This document shows, in pieces, positions 23,489-35,355 of a stretch of 64,000 bases of DNA. Within the stretch, counting starts at the first letter, position 1, and each line of letters opens with the position of its first letter. The notes under the pieces were generated by a model. It made no database searches and was not told where the DNA came from. It saw nothing but the letters and a program-made list of their open reading frames with translations. Origin of the DNA: Hibiscus mutabilis (Eukaryota; Streptophyta; Magnoliopsida; Malvales; Malvaceae); the NCBI GenBank assembly GCA_019671005.1, contig CM033745.1, positions 16,606,921 to 16,670,920 on the forward strand, written 5' to 3'. The position numbers were made by a program, and so were the translations under genes.

Positions 23489-26400
23489 TGTAATATCCTC
23501 AAATTTAGTACATAAAAATTACTACAGTACCTTCATTTAATCCCTAATTGATTGAAAGAAAGGTGTTAAATCTAGTTATAAGGACTAGAATGCTATAATT
23601 GAAAAAGTGGTAACCTAATGTATAAGTGACCAATCCGAAACAATTGTTAAATTAAATGAATGTATGCAAAATTTTCACATTCCAATAATGCCCATACACA
23701 TTCATTAATTAAAGGATAATTAAGGGCAAATTAGTCAATTGGAAGAGATAATGGATGATCCATTATCATCTTCTTCTCCTCTATTTGCCGTGTAGATGAA
23801 TAGGAAGAGAGAAAAGGATTTGAGAGAGAAAAAACCATAATTCATTGATGCAAGCTTTAAATTGGAGTTGCTAACATTCATATAATCTTGATAGGAAGGT
23901 AAAATCTCTTCCTTGATGTGTTATAGATACAAATGATGCATTTAGATTTAGTGGTCTTGCTTGAATTACATGAAATTGATGAATAGATAGTGAATTGATG
24001 TTATGAACTAGTTAAGAAGTTCAATTGATTGATTAAACCGTGAAATTGACATGCCAATCAAATGAATAGGAGAAATTGATGTTGTCAATAGCTAAATTGC
24101 TAATGAGATATATGTACAGTTGCTGGAAAATTGAGGAATATGAACATGGTTGAAAATAATATTGATTGGGGACTATTTTGATAGGGAAAATGTATAAACA
24201 TGTCAAATGAACATAGAACCCTGTTTTGATCATGTTGCTAGGTAAAATGAAGATTGAATTGAATGGATATGTTTTTGGAAAATGACTTCAACTAATTGAA
24301 CTAGTTAAATTAGGTAATGGAATGCCTAGTTGATGAATTAGATGTGTAAATGTGATCAAATAGATCAAATTAGGTTCAACATGATAATTCCCTATTATAA
24401 GAACATTTCTAGGTGAATTATGATGGCCTAGACATGTATGAACATGAATGAAATTTCCATGTTAGGACCTTGCTAAAATGAGTTAAGGAGCTAGAAATTG
24501 AACCTAGTGTAATATGCCCAGAATGCTCTGTTCTGGGCAGTAACTTTGAAAAATCACTAAAACTTGTGTATCATGAATTTAAGGCTGAAAATTTTATGAA
24601 AAACACCTTGGTATGTCTAAATTCATTAGGGGAAAACAGAACTGAACTCTGGGTTATATACTGAATTGTAGAGAAGAAACACTAGGGACAATGCAAACTG
24701 TCCAATGTAGCAAGCTGCCCTGTCTTTATGTTAAAAACTGTATTAATTGGATAAGAATTAAAATCCAATCCTTATATGGTTATAAAGATTTTTTTTACCT
24801 TTCCAACAGTGTAAAACAATTGAAATTTTGACGTACGGAATGAAAGATATGAATATTAAAGTAGGCAGTGCATATGCTGCTAGGCAGTAACAGTTTAGAT
24901 GTTTATATTAAATTCTATGCTTATGTATGGAGTCACATAATGACTCAATTGATTGTTGGATTTTATCTAATACCTTATGTATCGTATGAATGTTAGATCA
25001 AGTGGAAATTGATGATAAAGGGGCTCACTTAGATCAACAAGCTAGTAAAGGAAAAGGGATTACAATTCGGGATCGGCAATAGCTCGGGAAAATTCCTGTG
25101 AGTGTAGTTTAAAGTTTGGAGAGGGCGGTAACCTCTCCAAGTCTTTTTTGATTTGTAAATTTTATTGAACCTTAAGTGTAAATTTGCTTAATGAGCTTGC
25201 TATAAAGCAATAGCAAGGTAAGTACTCCTTTGAGTGGTTACTTGATTGTAAAGTATGCTTGAATTGTCATTGATTGAATTGTTATGCTCATTGCCTAGTT
25301 GAACTAGATTGAATTGAAGCATGATGTTATAGATAGAAGTACACAATTCATTGTTGAATGACATATTGATTGATACTCCTACATTAACCATGGAAACATT
25401 TATATTGGATTGGATTTAGCTGTATTTGATTAAAAGGGAATATTGACACAAATTGTGCATATTGAATTGAACACTTGCTTCTAATTGATTGTAAGGGATA
25501 ACTATTGAAAGCCTTGGTCTCGAGTCGGTCTTAGATATAGTTGGCATGCCATAGAGTCTATAGAGCTCATTGTCGGGGTGGACTACAGTCCGGGACATTG
25601 GTCACTTATTGGCGACAGTAGGAGGGAAGTATTGCTATTGGTCATTGGAGACAGTTGGAGGGATTGACCAGGTACTTGGTACCATATTGATTATTGTATT
25701 GGCGACAGTTTGGTTGGGGACTCGAGTATCTGGACTGAGTAATAGATTCTCAAGGCTATACTTAAAATGAATTAATAACTCATGCACATTGACTTAATGC
25801 CACATTGAATTGTATTGATTGAATGTGAAGGTAAAAATTGAATATCATGAACTATGGAATTTGAAACCTTGATTGAACATTGCTTATATGAGTTGCTTGA
25901 TTGTGAAGAAAATTCAAATGTTATGAACTATTGCCATTGAAACATTGATTGAGCCTTGTTACATGAGATTGCTTTAGTTGAATTGTTAAACGAATTGGAT
26001 GTTTTGAGTAAGCCTAAACTTCAAGCTTGTATTGATATTGGATTGAAAACTAGATAAACATCTAGTAGGGTAAGCCTTGTTTGAATGGTTCCCTATTGAT
26101 GGGGTAACCATATCATCCATTTGATGATTCGTAGTTGAGACTTATTGTATTGTTGCCTTGAAACTTAAACTCGCTCACTAAGCTTTGCTTATTCTAGTCT
26201 CATTTCTACGATACAAGTTGATTTTGGATACTCTTGAAGTCTAAGCTCATACAAGTCACTTGTTGCTCAAAAGAGTATGTTTCCATTTTGTTTAGTTCTC
26301 CTAGGATGGTGGCACCTTAGGCATGTATATATATATATAAGGTCACTCAACTATGGTTTGTATAAGTTAATCATAACCTTGATCTTTAAGAAGTTTGGTA

Positions 26401-26490
26401 TGCATAAATGAGTATGTATGCATTATATTGAACTTGTATGCTTGATGGTTTAATGTTTGATCTACATGGATGAATTTTACATGAAATGGT
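23489..26490 (+). repeat. Tekay 5' LTR, truncated at its 3' end
   Basis: It aligns with 37967-41040 of the 3' LTR, with roughly a dozen differences in the first about 190 bases by eye. The match stops at ATGAAATGGT (26490), where the reverse Ogre-like LTR starts. About 570 bp of the LTR end is missing. Confidence 0.9.
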
Positions 26491-29400
26491 TGACGTTACG
26501 GGTTATCCCAAAAATCTTTTCTTTGTGATCTTAGTTTAAAGTGATTTCTTTTGAAAATTCTTTTTCTTTAGAAAACTGATTGAAAACTGGGAGTCGCCAC
26601 CGGCCACTTGGATAAGGTAGGCCGGACACCGCAAAACCAGAGATTCATTTTGAAAGGGTTTGGGAGTTGGTTACGTGTGGGGAAGGATTAACACCCCCAT
26701 CACGCCCGGTAATTGGTACCAAAATACTTGTTGCCTTTAATCGAAGGAAATTGTCGGGATTTGAAAAGAATTCAATTCAGTGATCTTAATTGAAAATTAA
26801 CCTTAATTGAACGGGCTTTATCATATTGGTGGGTTTAAATTAATTGAAATTTAATTAATAAGGTTGACGATACATTAGTTAAGCTCGGACTGTCGCAATC
26901 CAAATACCGGAACTAATGAATACCTCCCCTATTTGTAATCCGAGTTAATTAATGTGTAATCGAACATTTGAGTCACATGAATGACAAAAATAGGAGATGA
27001 CAAACAGAAGACATAAAAGATAAGCACAAAAGGTCCACCCCAAGACCCAACTTAAAAAGCCCAAGATATCGAAAACCCAATTAATGATCTAATCATTAGC
27101 TAAGTGAATCTAGTATTTAATCCTAAATTAATTAATTAGCCTTAAAAGACCAAAAAGCTTAACAAATTATGAAAATTGATTTAATGTCGATCTAAACTTT
27201 ATAGTTAATTTTATCCTAAAAGTTATTAAGACATGTTCAATTAATTTAATAAATTTAACATTCACTCAAATAAGCCAAGAGCAAATTTAAATTTACTAAA
27301 TTAGTTCGGAGCCTAATCTAAGGCTCTAAAAAACTATTCCTAAATTAATCTAATTAATTTAAAGATCGTGCCCCTATGAGACGAGCACACGATTTTAAAT
27401 TAATTAAATTAAATTTGCCTAAACTAATCAAAGGCTAATTTAATTAATCCTAAAGCCCACAACCACCAAAAACTAAGCCCAAACTAAAACACTAGGCCTA
27501 AAAACTAAAATACCCAAAACTAAACTAAGCCTACACTAAAACATAGCCAAGCCCATAAGAACAACAACACACATAGGTCAAGGAAATATTATATAGATTT
27601 TAAAACTAAATCAAGTATATTAAGAGAATATATATATATCATACAAATATTATGGAAAGACTTTTTAGCACATATATATATATTAAAAACTATATGTATA
27701 TCATATATTATAAAAAAACCTTATAATATATACAAATGTACACTACATTCTTTATAAACTATATATTATATAATTAAAGAAGGTTATATATATGTCAAAG
27801 AAAATTATATGTTATACCTCTTAATAGAGCAATATATTATATGAAAAGTATGTGTATATTATAAAACAAACATCTAAAGCATTACACAAAGAACCATATA
27901 CTAAAGCAGGCACTAAACATTAGCAAACTTAATCACATATAATAAATTAACAACCATAGATTTAACGAGCTAAGCAAGACTAACAACAATGTAAAAGCCA
28001 AAAAATCAAAAGCATATAACAGGGGGATAAAAAGGGTTCTGAAACTTGGACTAAAAAGCAAAGAAAATAAAATTTTAAGCCTAAATCAAAGAGATAAAAG
28101 GATTTAACTGAGATAAGGACCAAATTAAAAGACTGGAAAATTTTAAGGACCCAGGGAGGCATTTAAAAAAATAGAATGGCCTGTGGGTGCGATTATACCA
28201 TGCGGGAGGACTCATAACATTATTTAGACATGCAGAAGGGCCAAACGCGAGATTATAGTGGGGCAGAGGTCCTTATTATTCTAATTCCCCATTTTTAAAA
28301 CGTGAAAATATTATAAAATCCCTTCTATTTCATTTCTTTTCCTTTTTCAGCATAAAACTCCCCCCGTTATAACACCATCGCCGGTGTTCATCTGGGTTCT
28401 TGATGAACCCAGATTCTGGTGGTCCTCCGCCAACAAAACCAAAACCCGACCGTATATCCCAGATTTTGGCGGCTTTACCGCTGTGTCGGCCGTCGTTCAA
28501 TGGTGGCCGGCGACCCCAAAAGTTACCAAACCCCCCTTTTCACTCTAAAACTCAGATTCGAACCCTTTTTTTTCAAAATCTGAAACTTTTCTTTTAAGAA
28601 TCCCCAAAAACAAAACCGTGAGAAACCCTATTTCTTTCTATTCGAACCATCAGGGTAAAGAGGGGGGTTTCTTTGAGGCCATCTCCACTCCGTTTCACCA
28701 TTCAAGGCTCATCAACGAGCGGGGAAGGCATATCGACGTGCAAACGGGAGAAACTACGAGGGTGAGAAAATTAGAAACCCTAAACCTCTATGCATTTTTT
28801 ATGTAAATACGTGAAGTAGAAATAGAAGTATAAGAGATTATACCTCTGAAATTTGAGGCTGGTTCTTTTTTGTTGATTTTTTAATATTATTCTTCTTGCT
28901 TGCTTGGTTACAATCATTTTTGTTTCGGTTATATAGTAACCAAATTTACAGTGCTTTTTAAAAAATAGAAAAACCCTAGTAATTTCCTATTGGTTGGTCT
29001 GCCATCTCTGTTGATTCTGAAATTTTTGCGCCTCCTCTATGATGTCGGTTTGTTCCCTAGCATTTGTTGCTGTATATCAGTCCTTTCTGACATTTGTGTT
29101 CCATGTTTGTTATGTCACTGTGGCCGATTCTGAGGAGGATGAAGGGGACCAACGTTCTGCCAACGTGGTGGTTGTCGCGGAGTGTAGCAGCTATCGTGGC
29201 GTCGAGGTGGCGCTGTTATGGCCAGAATATAGACGGTCACGGGACCTGAAGAGGCACGATTGAATTGCACGCGCGCATGACGATATGAAGAGCCACGCGT
29301 GGTGATATAAAGAGTTGCGCGTGTGATGCGTGGTGATATGAAGAGCCTCTTTCTGCTTCATCATGGACCGTTAGATCTGGCCGAATTTGACGGCTGGGAT

Positions 29401-29999
29401 GGAGCTGCGCAACAACAATGAGAAGTTAGGGTTTTTTAGTCATTATCAAATTTGGGTTTTGGCTTTATTGGGCCATGTAAGATATGTATAATAAAATGGA
29501 CTGAATTTTAATTATATGTGGGCTTTTATTTAGATTGGTAATTATATGTATATGGGTTGATGATAAAAACTAACTTGGGTTTTATTTATTAAATTGATTG
29601 GTTTATATATATATTTTCTGGTTTTAATTACAATGACACAACATAAGATAATAACATATTAACCTTAGTGATAAATAAGATAATAATAAGAGGTAATAAT
29701 AAGATAACACAAAGGACATGGTATACTAACACGTATAATAACGATAACACATATGTATACGCATATCACTCAATAATTCTTTTTGGGACTTTAAAATAAC
29801 ATGTAATAAGGTAAAGCAATAAAACATACTTCTAGTAATGTTTCTTTTATCTCAAGTAGCAATACACTTACATATAGTTATAATTAAGACACACACTATT
29901 GGTAATATTTTTTTTGGATTTTAATAACAGTCCATATAAGCCCATTATTATAAAACGAAAATAAATGCGAGTTCACACTGGACAAAATTAGTGATTACG
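26491..29999 (-). repeat. 3' LTR of the reverse Ogre-like element (about 3.5 kb)
   Basis: On the plus strand it starts TGACGTTACGGG and ends GATTACG next to the reverse PPT. Read in element orientation the start is CG in place of TG, a single change. The block 26589-26735 is a clear match to the conserved 3' block of the forward LTRs, whereas most of the rest is not. A GC-richer segment lies at 28370-28760 and AT-rich runs at 27600-27850. Open frames inside it (for example 28400-28597 and 29039-29263) show no recognisable protein. Confidence 0.82.
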
Positions 30000-30067
30000 A
30001 CTGCCCCTCTTTGCTTATACTTATGGAACAAGAATGAAGCAAAGAATATAATCACTAATTTTGGTCC
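29980..30067 (-). promoter_or_regulatory. PPT hairpin of the reverse element
   Basis: The inner arms lie within 30009-30044. The outer arms are 29980-29997 and 30049-30067, which are complementary over about 18 bp with one bulge. The structure is equivalent to that at 17951-18036. The PPT (30000-30015, minus strand) sits between the outer and inner stems. Confidence 0.7.
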
Positions 30068-31638
30068 CTCTTCCCTGTTAGGAGATTTTGAGCTCATAGT
30101 CCCTCCTATATAGAACTATTCGCTCTCTTTCTCCCTATGGTGCGGAGATATGAGTATCTGTCTCCTTTGCTCCACAGTCCTTGAGCTATGAGTGTCTGCT
30201 TCATCTGCTTTGAAATCTTTGAGCTTTGAGTATCTGCCTCATTCGCTTTGTAAACTCTGAACTATGAGCATCTGACTCTCTTGTTCGTTAGTTCTAATAT
30301 GGCGAGCTTGAAATTCTTCGCCTGAAATCTTTGAGCTTTGAGTATCTGCCTCATTCGCTCTGAAAACTTTAAACTATGAGTATCTGAGTCCCTTGTTCAT
30401 TATTTCTAATATGGCGAGCTTGAAACTCTTCGCCTGAAATCTTTGAGCTTTGAGTATCTGCCTCTTTCGCTCTGAAAACTTTGAACTATGAGTATCCGAC
30501 TCCCTTGTTCGTTAGTTCTAATATGGCGAGCTTGAAATTCTTCACCTGAAATCTTTGAGCTTTGAGTATCTGCTTCCCTTGTTCGGTAGTTTTGATACGG
30601 TGAGTTTGAAATCCTTCGCTTGAAATCTTGGAGCTTTGATGTTTAAATGTCTGCAAAAGAGATGCATCATTATGATAGTGTAGGTCAGCATGCTCCTATC
30701 TTAGGAATGTCTATCCTACATATGATACATGTATGACGAGATTTGATTGTTTTTCTCTGAAAGCTTTCCCTTTTTCAATCGTCCCTTCTTTGACTTCTTC
30801 TTTACTTCATTCTTCTTCTTCTTCATGCTCTTTGTAACGAGTGGTGCTTCGTCTCATGCTCGAGTGCTACCATTTATACCCTTCTTCTCATTTAGGCCTT
30901 CCGACATCCCCTTATCTTGGAACTCCTCTTCAATTTCTGTCTTGGATTCGTTTTTCCCCAAAGTGCCCTTTCAGGTTTTCACTTTGGTTTTCTTTCTCTC
31001 TCTTTGTCTTTTCTTTATTTTTTCTTATTCTTTTCTTATTCTTTTTTTTCTTTCTTTTTTTTTGTTTTTTTCGGTCCCTTTTCAGATTCTTTTGTCCAAA
31101 GACGGTTTTATACTGTGGCAGTCTTGAAACATGATGTGGCTGGTGATTCGTTTCTCTCTTCTTGGCCTAATGAATGAAGTCTCTCCTCAGTTCAGTCTTA
31201 ATACTTCTTTACGCCATCTGCATTTAAAAGGTCAAAATGTGGTAAAACCTAGAAACCTTTTGTTTTTCATAAACCTACATCAATCTGTTTGCCGGATGCT
31301 TATAAAAAACATGGAAATGTGTGAAATAATACTTTTATTAATACTTCAAAATTTCAGGATGATTTGACAAACAGGGCAAACATAGAAGCAAAGGAAAACA
31401 AAGCACGATGTTGCATCCCAATCATTGACTATATGTATGATGCGAGAGCCCATCAACCGAAATAGATCCCTTGCTAGAAATTCTTTGTTGACACTCCTTG
31501 GTTCCCGAGAGGGTTTTTTTCTTGGTTGACTAAGCTGCGGTAATCATCTAAGCTGCCATATTTGGGTTTTCAACTCAAATCCTCTTTTGGTTTCAAGATG
31601 CCATTTTATGGTTTTCACCTTTAACCCTCATCTTTTTT
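30068..31638 (-). other. 3' non-coding region of the reverse element
   Basis: This region has no gene. It holds a 112-bp tandem repeat (30221-30640), pyrimidine-rich tracts (about 30740-31080), and a short AT-rich part. The overlapping 'ORFs' at 30747-31177 come from the pyrimidine tract and are Phe/Ser/Leu strings. Confidence 0.7.
30221..30640 (-). repeat. 112-bp tandem repeat, about 3.7 copies
   Basis: The word GAGCTTTGAGTATCTGC starts at 30221, 30333, 30445 and 30557, a constant spacing of 112 bp. Copies differ by a few substitutions. A degraded part-copy precedes the array (30100-30220). It lies upstream of the PPT in element orientation. Confidence 0.9.
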
Positions 31639-32763
31639 TTAATACCTGAAGCACCCCTTTAGGGTTTTCACTCCAGGTATTTTCATTTTGCGAAGCGCCG
31701 CTTTTCTTTCTTTTGTTTGTTTCTTTTTTTTTTCTCTTTTTCTATTCTTCACGCATAATACTTCCTGATTGAATCCGAATTCACCGGATTGTTCAATACA
31801 TTTCCATCCATTTCTGTCAAGATCAAGGCTCCTCCGGAAAAAGGTTCTTTTAACAACGTAAGGTCCCTCCCAATTGGGCATCCAATTCCCGCGGGAATCC
31901 TTCTGAGTCGGCAAAATTCTCTTAAGCACTAGGTCCCTTTCTTGAAATTGTCTCGGGTGAACCTTCTTGTCGTAAGCTCGCATAATCCATTTTTGGTACA
32001 TTTGGCCATGACAAAGGGCCTTCAACCTATTCTCCTCAATGAGATTCAATTGGTCGAACCGAACCTGTACCCATTTAGCTTCTTCCAACTTTACCTCATT
32101 TAAAATTCGAAACAACATAATCTCTACTTTGATAGGTAATACCGCCTCCGTGCCATAAACTAGAGAATAAGGTGTTGCCCCCTTGGAAGTTCGTACGGAT
32201 GTGCGGTAGGAAAACAAAGAAAACAGAAACTTTTCATGCCAATCTTTGAAGATGTCAGCAATATTTGCTATAATCTTTTTGATATTTTTGTTTGCCGCTT
32301 CTACCGCTCCATTCATCTTGGGGCGATAGGTGGTGGAGTTATGATGTATTATTTTGAACTGTTCGCACACCTCGTCCATCATTTTATTGTTCAAGTTGGA
32401 AGCATTGTCAGAAATGATCTTTTCTGGCAAGCCGTAGCGGTAAATGATTTCCTTCTGCAAAAACTTGCAAACTGTTGCTCTTGTAATACTGGCATAAGAT
32501 GCTGCTTCTATCCACTTAGTGAAGTAATCGATAAAAACCAGAATGAAGCGATGTCCGTTAGACGCCTTGGGATGAATCTGACCAATGACATCCATTCCCC
32601 ATACAGTGAATGGCAATGGTGAGTTCATGGTGTGTAGGGGCAATGGTGGAGAATGGATCTTGTCGGCATATATCTGACACTTATGGCACTTCTTTGCATA
32701 TCTAATACAATCTCCTTCCATGGTTGATAAAAAATATCCATACCTCATGATTTTTCGAGCCAT
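31639..32763 (-). pseudogene. pol: Integrase of the reverse Ogre-like element, largely open
   Basis: The open frame of 374 codons starts within the zinc finger (MARKIMRYGYF, then CHKCQIY). It contains the catalytic D in VWGMDVIG, D in IISDNAS and E in NGAVEAANKN, so all three acidic residues are present. The C-terminal domain follows (YGTEAVLPIKVEI, then GPYVVKRTFF) with a Lys/Arg-rich tail coded by the purine tract. The first two His of the HHCC finger are upstream (32764-32826), separated by a stop near 32827. The catalytic core looks intact, but the missing element parts make it inactive as a unit. Confidence 0.88.
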
Positions 32764-32826
32764 CGAGAAACCATTGGCATGAGTCCCACATAGCCCATCA
32801 TGTACCTCAACCAGTATATATTTTGC

Positions 32827-33435
32827 TTATCGGGTATTGACACACCTTAATAGGATTGGGTCCTTACCCCTCTTGTATAAAATCTCCCCATCTAAAACAT
32901 ACCCTGCAGCCATTCTTCTGATGGTTCTCTTATCATTTTCATTGGCCCCTTCGGGGTAGGTTTGGAACTTGATGTACTGGAGGATGTCGTAGTACCATGG
33001 GTTACCATCTTCTTCCTCTTCTAAACTATAGCAATGAGCCGGTAACACAAAAATCTTCATCTCAATTGGCTTCATTTCGGCCTCAACACCTGATTTAAAC
33101 ATTGCAGCTAATGTTGCCAAGGCATCCGCCATTTGATTGTCTTCCCTCAGAAGGTAAGTGAAGCTGATTCTTTCAAAGCTTTTGATCAACTCTTGGATCA
33201 AATCATAATACTTGACCAACTTTGAGTCCCTTGTTTCCCATTCTTTTCGTAATTGATAGATTACCAAGGAGGAATCCCCAAAGACCTGAAGCACCTTGAT
33301 TTTTCTCTCAATGGCGGCATTTAAACCCATAACGCAGGCTTTATACTCAACTATGTTATTCGTGCAAAAGAACTTCAATCTACTGGTGAAGGGATAGTAG
33401 ACGTTTTCTGGAGAAATTAACACTGCCCAATTCAA
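32827..33435 (-). pseudogene. pol: Second RNase H and INT start of the reverse element
   Basis: The 202-codon frame holds the archaeal-like RNase H (FFCTNNIVEYKACVMGLNAA, FGDSSLVIYQL, DNQMADALATL) and then the linker to INT (EEDGNPWYYDI, RMAAGYVLDGEILYKRG). It joins the previous frame at 33432 with a small overlap, so one frameshift splits the domain after ASNALGH. It ends at a stop after RCVNTR. It is better preserved than either forward copy and shows residues that copy 1 has lost near 14753. Confidence 0.87.
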
Positions 33436-34240
33436 TGGCCTAATGCATTAGATGCCCCATCGAAGTATAGTTTCCACAACTCATCCTCTAGAGTAGTTTC
33501 TTCCTCAGTTGTTATGCACATTAGGTCTTCATCGGGGAAACTGAAGTCCAATGATTCGTAATTGTCTGAAACACAGCTTGCCAAGAAGTTTGCTATGGTG
33601 CTCCCTTTTACTGCCTTCTGATTCACATACAGTATATCGAATTCAGACAATAGCATTTGCCAACGGGCCAGGCTTCTGTTTAGCGTTGGCGCTTCCATCA
33701 GGAACTCCAAAGGGTCTAGCTTGGATATCAACCACGTGGTGTGATACAACATGTATTTTCTTAGCCTTTTGGTAGCCCATACCAGAGCACAACACAACTT
33801 ATGGATTGGCGGGTATCGTATTTCACAATCGGTGAATTTGTTGCTCAGATAGTAAATCGCCTTATCTTTCTTCCCGGACTCATCATGTTGCCCCAAAACA
33901 CAACCTATTGAGTTTTCAAAAACCGTTAGATACAAGATCAATGGCCTTCCTAGTACCGGTGCTGCTAGAATTAGAGCATTAGTTAAATATCTCTTGATCT
34001 TATCCAGAGCCTCCTGACACTCTTCATCCCATACTCCTGGATTATTCTTTTGGAGCAATCTGAAGATCGGATTGCACTTGTCGGTCAACTGAGAGATAAA
34101 TCGAGATATATAATTTAACTCCCAAAGAAACCTCAAACTTCTTTTTGGGTCTGAGGTGGAGGGAGATTTTGAATGGCTTTCACCTTATCTGGGTCAATCT
34201 CAACCCCTCTTCGACTAACCTCAAAGCCTAAGAGTTTACC
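33432..34240 (-). pseudogene. pol: RT C-terminus and first RNase H of the reverse element
   Basis: The frame 34136-33432 gives the RT thumb (MRFLWELNYISRF, FRLLQKNNPGVW), the first RNase H (LYLTVFENSIGCVLGQHDESG, IYYLSNKF) and the linker to the second RNase H. It has Trp where both forward copies have TGA (CALVWATK). The sequence 34137-34240 adds the end of the RT palm, and the palm motif YVDD is absent because of the deletion at about 34240. A frameshift lies near 34137. Confidence 0.85.
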
Positions 34241-34756
34241 AGACATGATAATGAAAGTGCATTTACGCCATGACCTCCGTGATTTGGTAACGGGTTGGTA
34301 GGTACATTTAGTTCGTCTAACTGTAGCACCTTGGAATTTATCATATTTTGTACGAACTTTTTAAATACAATGCAATTCTCGATTGAGTGTCTCGGAATGC
34401 CGCCGTGATACTCATAGTTCACCTTTTCATCGTACCACGTAGGGAATGATGGTTTAAAAGGAGTGACATAATAAGGCCAGACCAAATCAGCCTTATGCAG
34501 TTGCGAGTATAGCTCAACATATGATATTGGGAGTGGGGTGAATGACATCTTCCCATTTTCCCTCTTCGGGGCCCTGGTTTCCTTTTTGTTTGAGCCCTGC
34601 CCTCATCCAACTGCGGCTCGTGGTGGTGAAATAGTGAAACTCTTCGGAGCTACGTAGGTGCTTGCATTGTTCACCTCGTTATCTTTTTTCTTGTAATTCT
34701 TACGCACATTCTCCCCACTATCGACCCTTCCACTCTTTATTGCTACTTCAATTTAT
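34240..34756 (-). pseudogene. gag: Gag C-terminal part, reverse element
   Basis: The frame reads FTPLPISYVELYSQLHKADLV, then YEYHGGIPRHSIENC, a knuckle-like motif with Tyr in place of the first Cys. It continues to NHGGHGVNAL, where the internal deletion begins. The upstream part (34549-34756) is a Lys-rich gag linker with shifts. The capsid piece at 34757-35224 comes next. Confidence 0.8.
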
Positions 34757-35355
34757 TCACCGGTCCTTACCATATAAACAAAGATCAAACAATGCTCCCC
34801 TCAAAGTATTGACAAACATGGGTGTGATCTTGTGTTCAAAAATTGGTGGCTGGATTTGAGCGGCCACGTCACGCCATATCTGGGCATACTGGCGTAAAAT
34901 CTCATTTGTCTTCTGTTCTATCCCTTCTAGAATAATTCGACTAGGGATCATGTCCGTTACATGCTTGTAATGCTCTATGAAGGCCTTTCTCAAGTCTTTC
35001 CATGACTTGATATTTGTTCGGTTGAGCATACTATACCACCGGGTTGCAGACCCAGTCAAACTTTCATGAAAGTAGTGGATAAGTAACTTCTCATCTTTCA
35101 CGAAAGCAGCCATTTTTCTATAGTACATGGTAATATGTGTTGATGGGCAAGTGGTCCCGTCATACTTGATGAAGTCTGGCACTTTGAATTTGGATGGGAG
35201 AACCAAATTAGCCACTAAACTCAAATCACTTGCGTCGCTTTCATGTTCGACGGCCCCTTAGATAGCCTTTAGCCTTTCCTCGAGCATACGAAATTGCTCC
35301 TCATACTTCTTCTCCATATCGACCCTAATTCTTTTCTCTACTTCATCCATCATGC
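34757..35355 (-). pseudogene. gag: Gag capsid core, reverse element, 5'-truncated
   Basis: The 155-codon frame contains SKFKVPDFIKYDGTTCPSTH, LLIHYFHESLTGSATRWY and IKSWKDLRKAF, which match the retrotransposon gag family and copy 1 gag. Upstream (35225-35355) a Glu/Lys-rich coiled-coil segment can be read with a stop. Homology ends at about 35355, where the Tekay RT begins on the other strand. It has no start codon of its own gag N-terminus. Confidence 0.87.

Larger units (their letters stand above)
26491..35355 (-). mobile_element. Reverse-oriented Ogre-like element, 5'-truncated
   Basis: Read on the minus strand, it holds a gag piece, RT C-terminus, two RNase H domains, INT, a 3' region, PPT and 3' LTR. 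Its own 5' LTR, ORF1 and gag N-terminus are missing at the 35355 side. PR and most of RT are lost by an internal deletion near 34240. Its frames are longer and cleaner than in the two forward copies: a 374-codon INT frame, with 234- and 202-codon RT/RH frames. The PPT is the same type as in the array but the LTR differs over most of its length. It is a separate, probably younger, subfamily. Confidence 0.88.

Noticed and set aside
28400..29263. Small host genes in the GC-rich segment
   Set aside because: The segment lies in the reverse Ogre-like LTR, the frames are short, and no known protein words are seen.
30747..31177. Hydrophobic, membrane-like proteins
   Set aside because: Three overlapping frames are all open because the tract is pyrimidine-only. 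Phe/Leu/Ser strings are an artefact.
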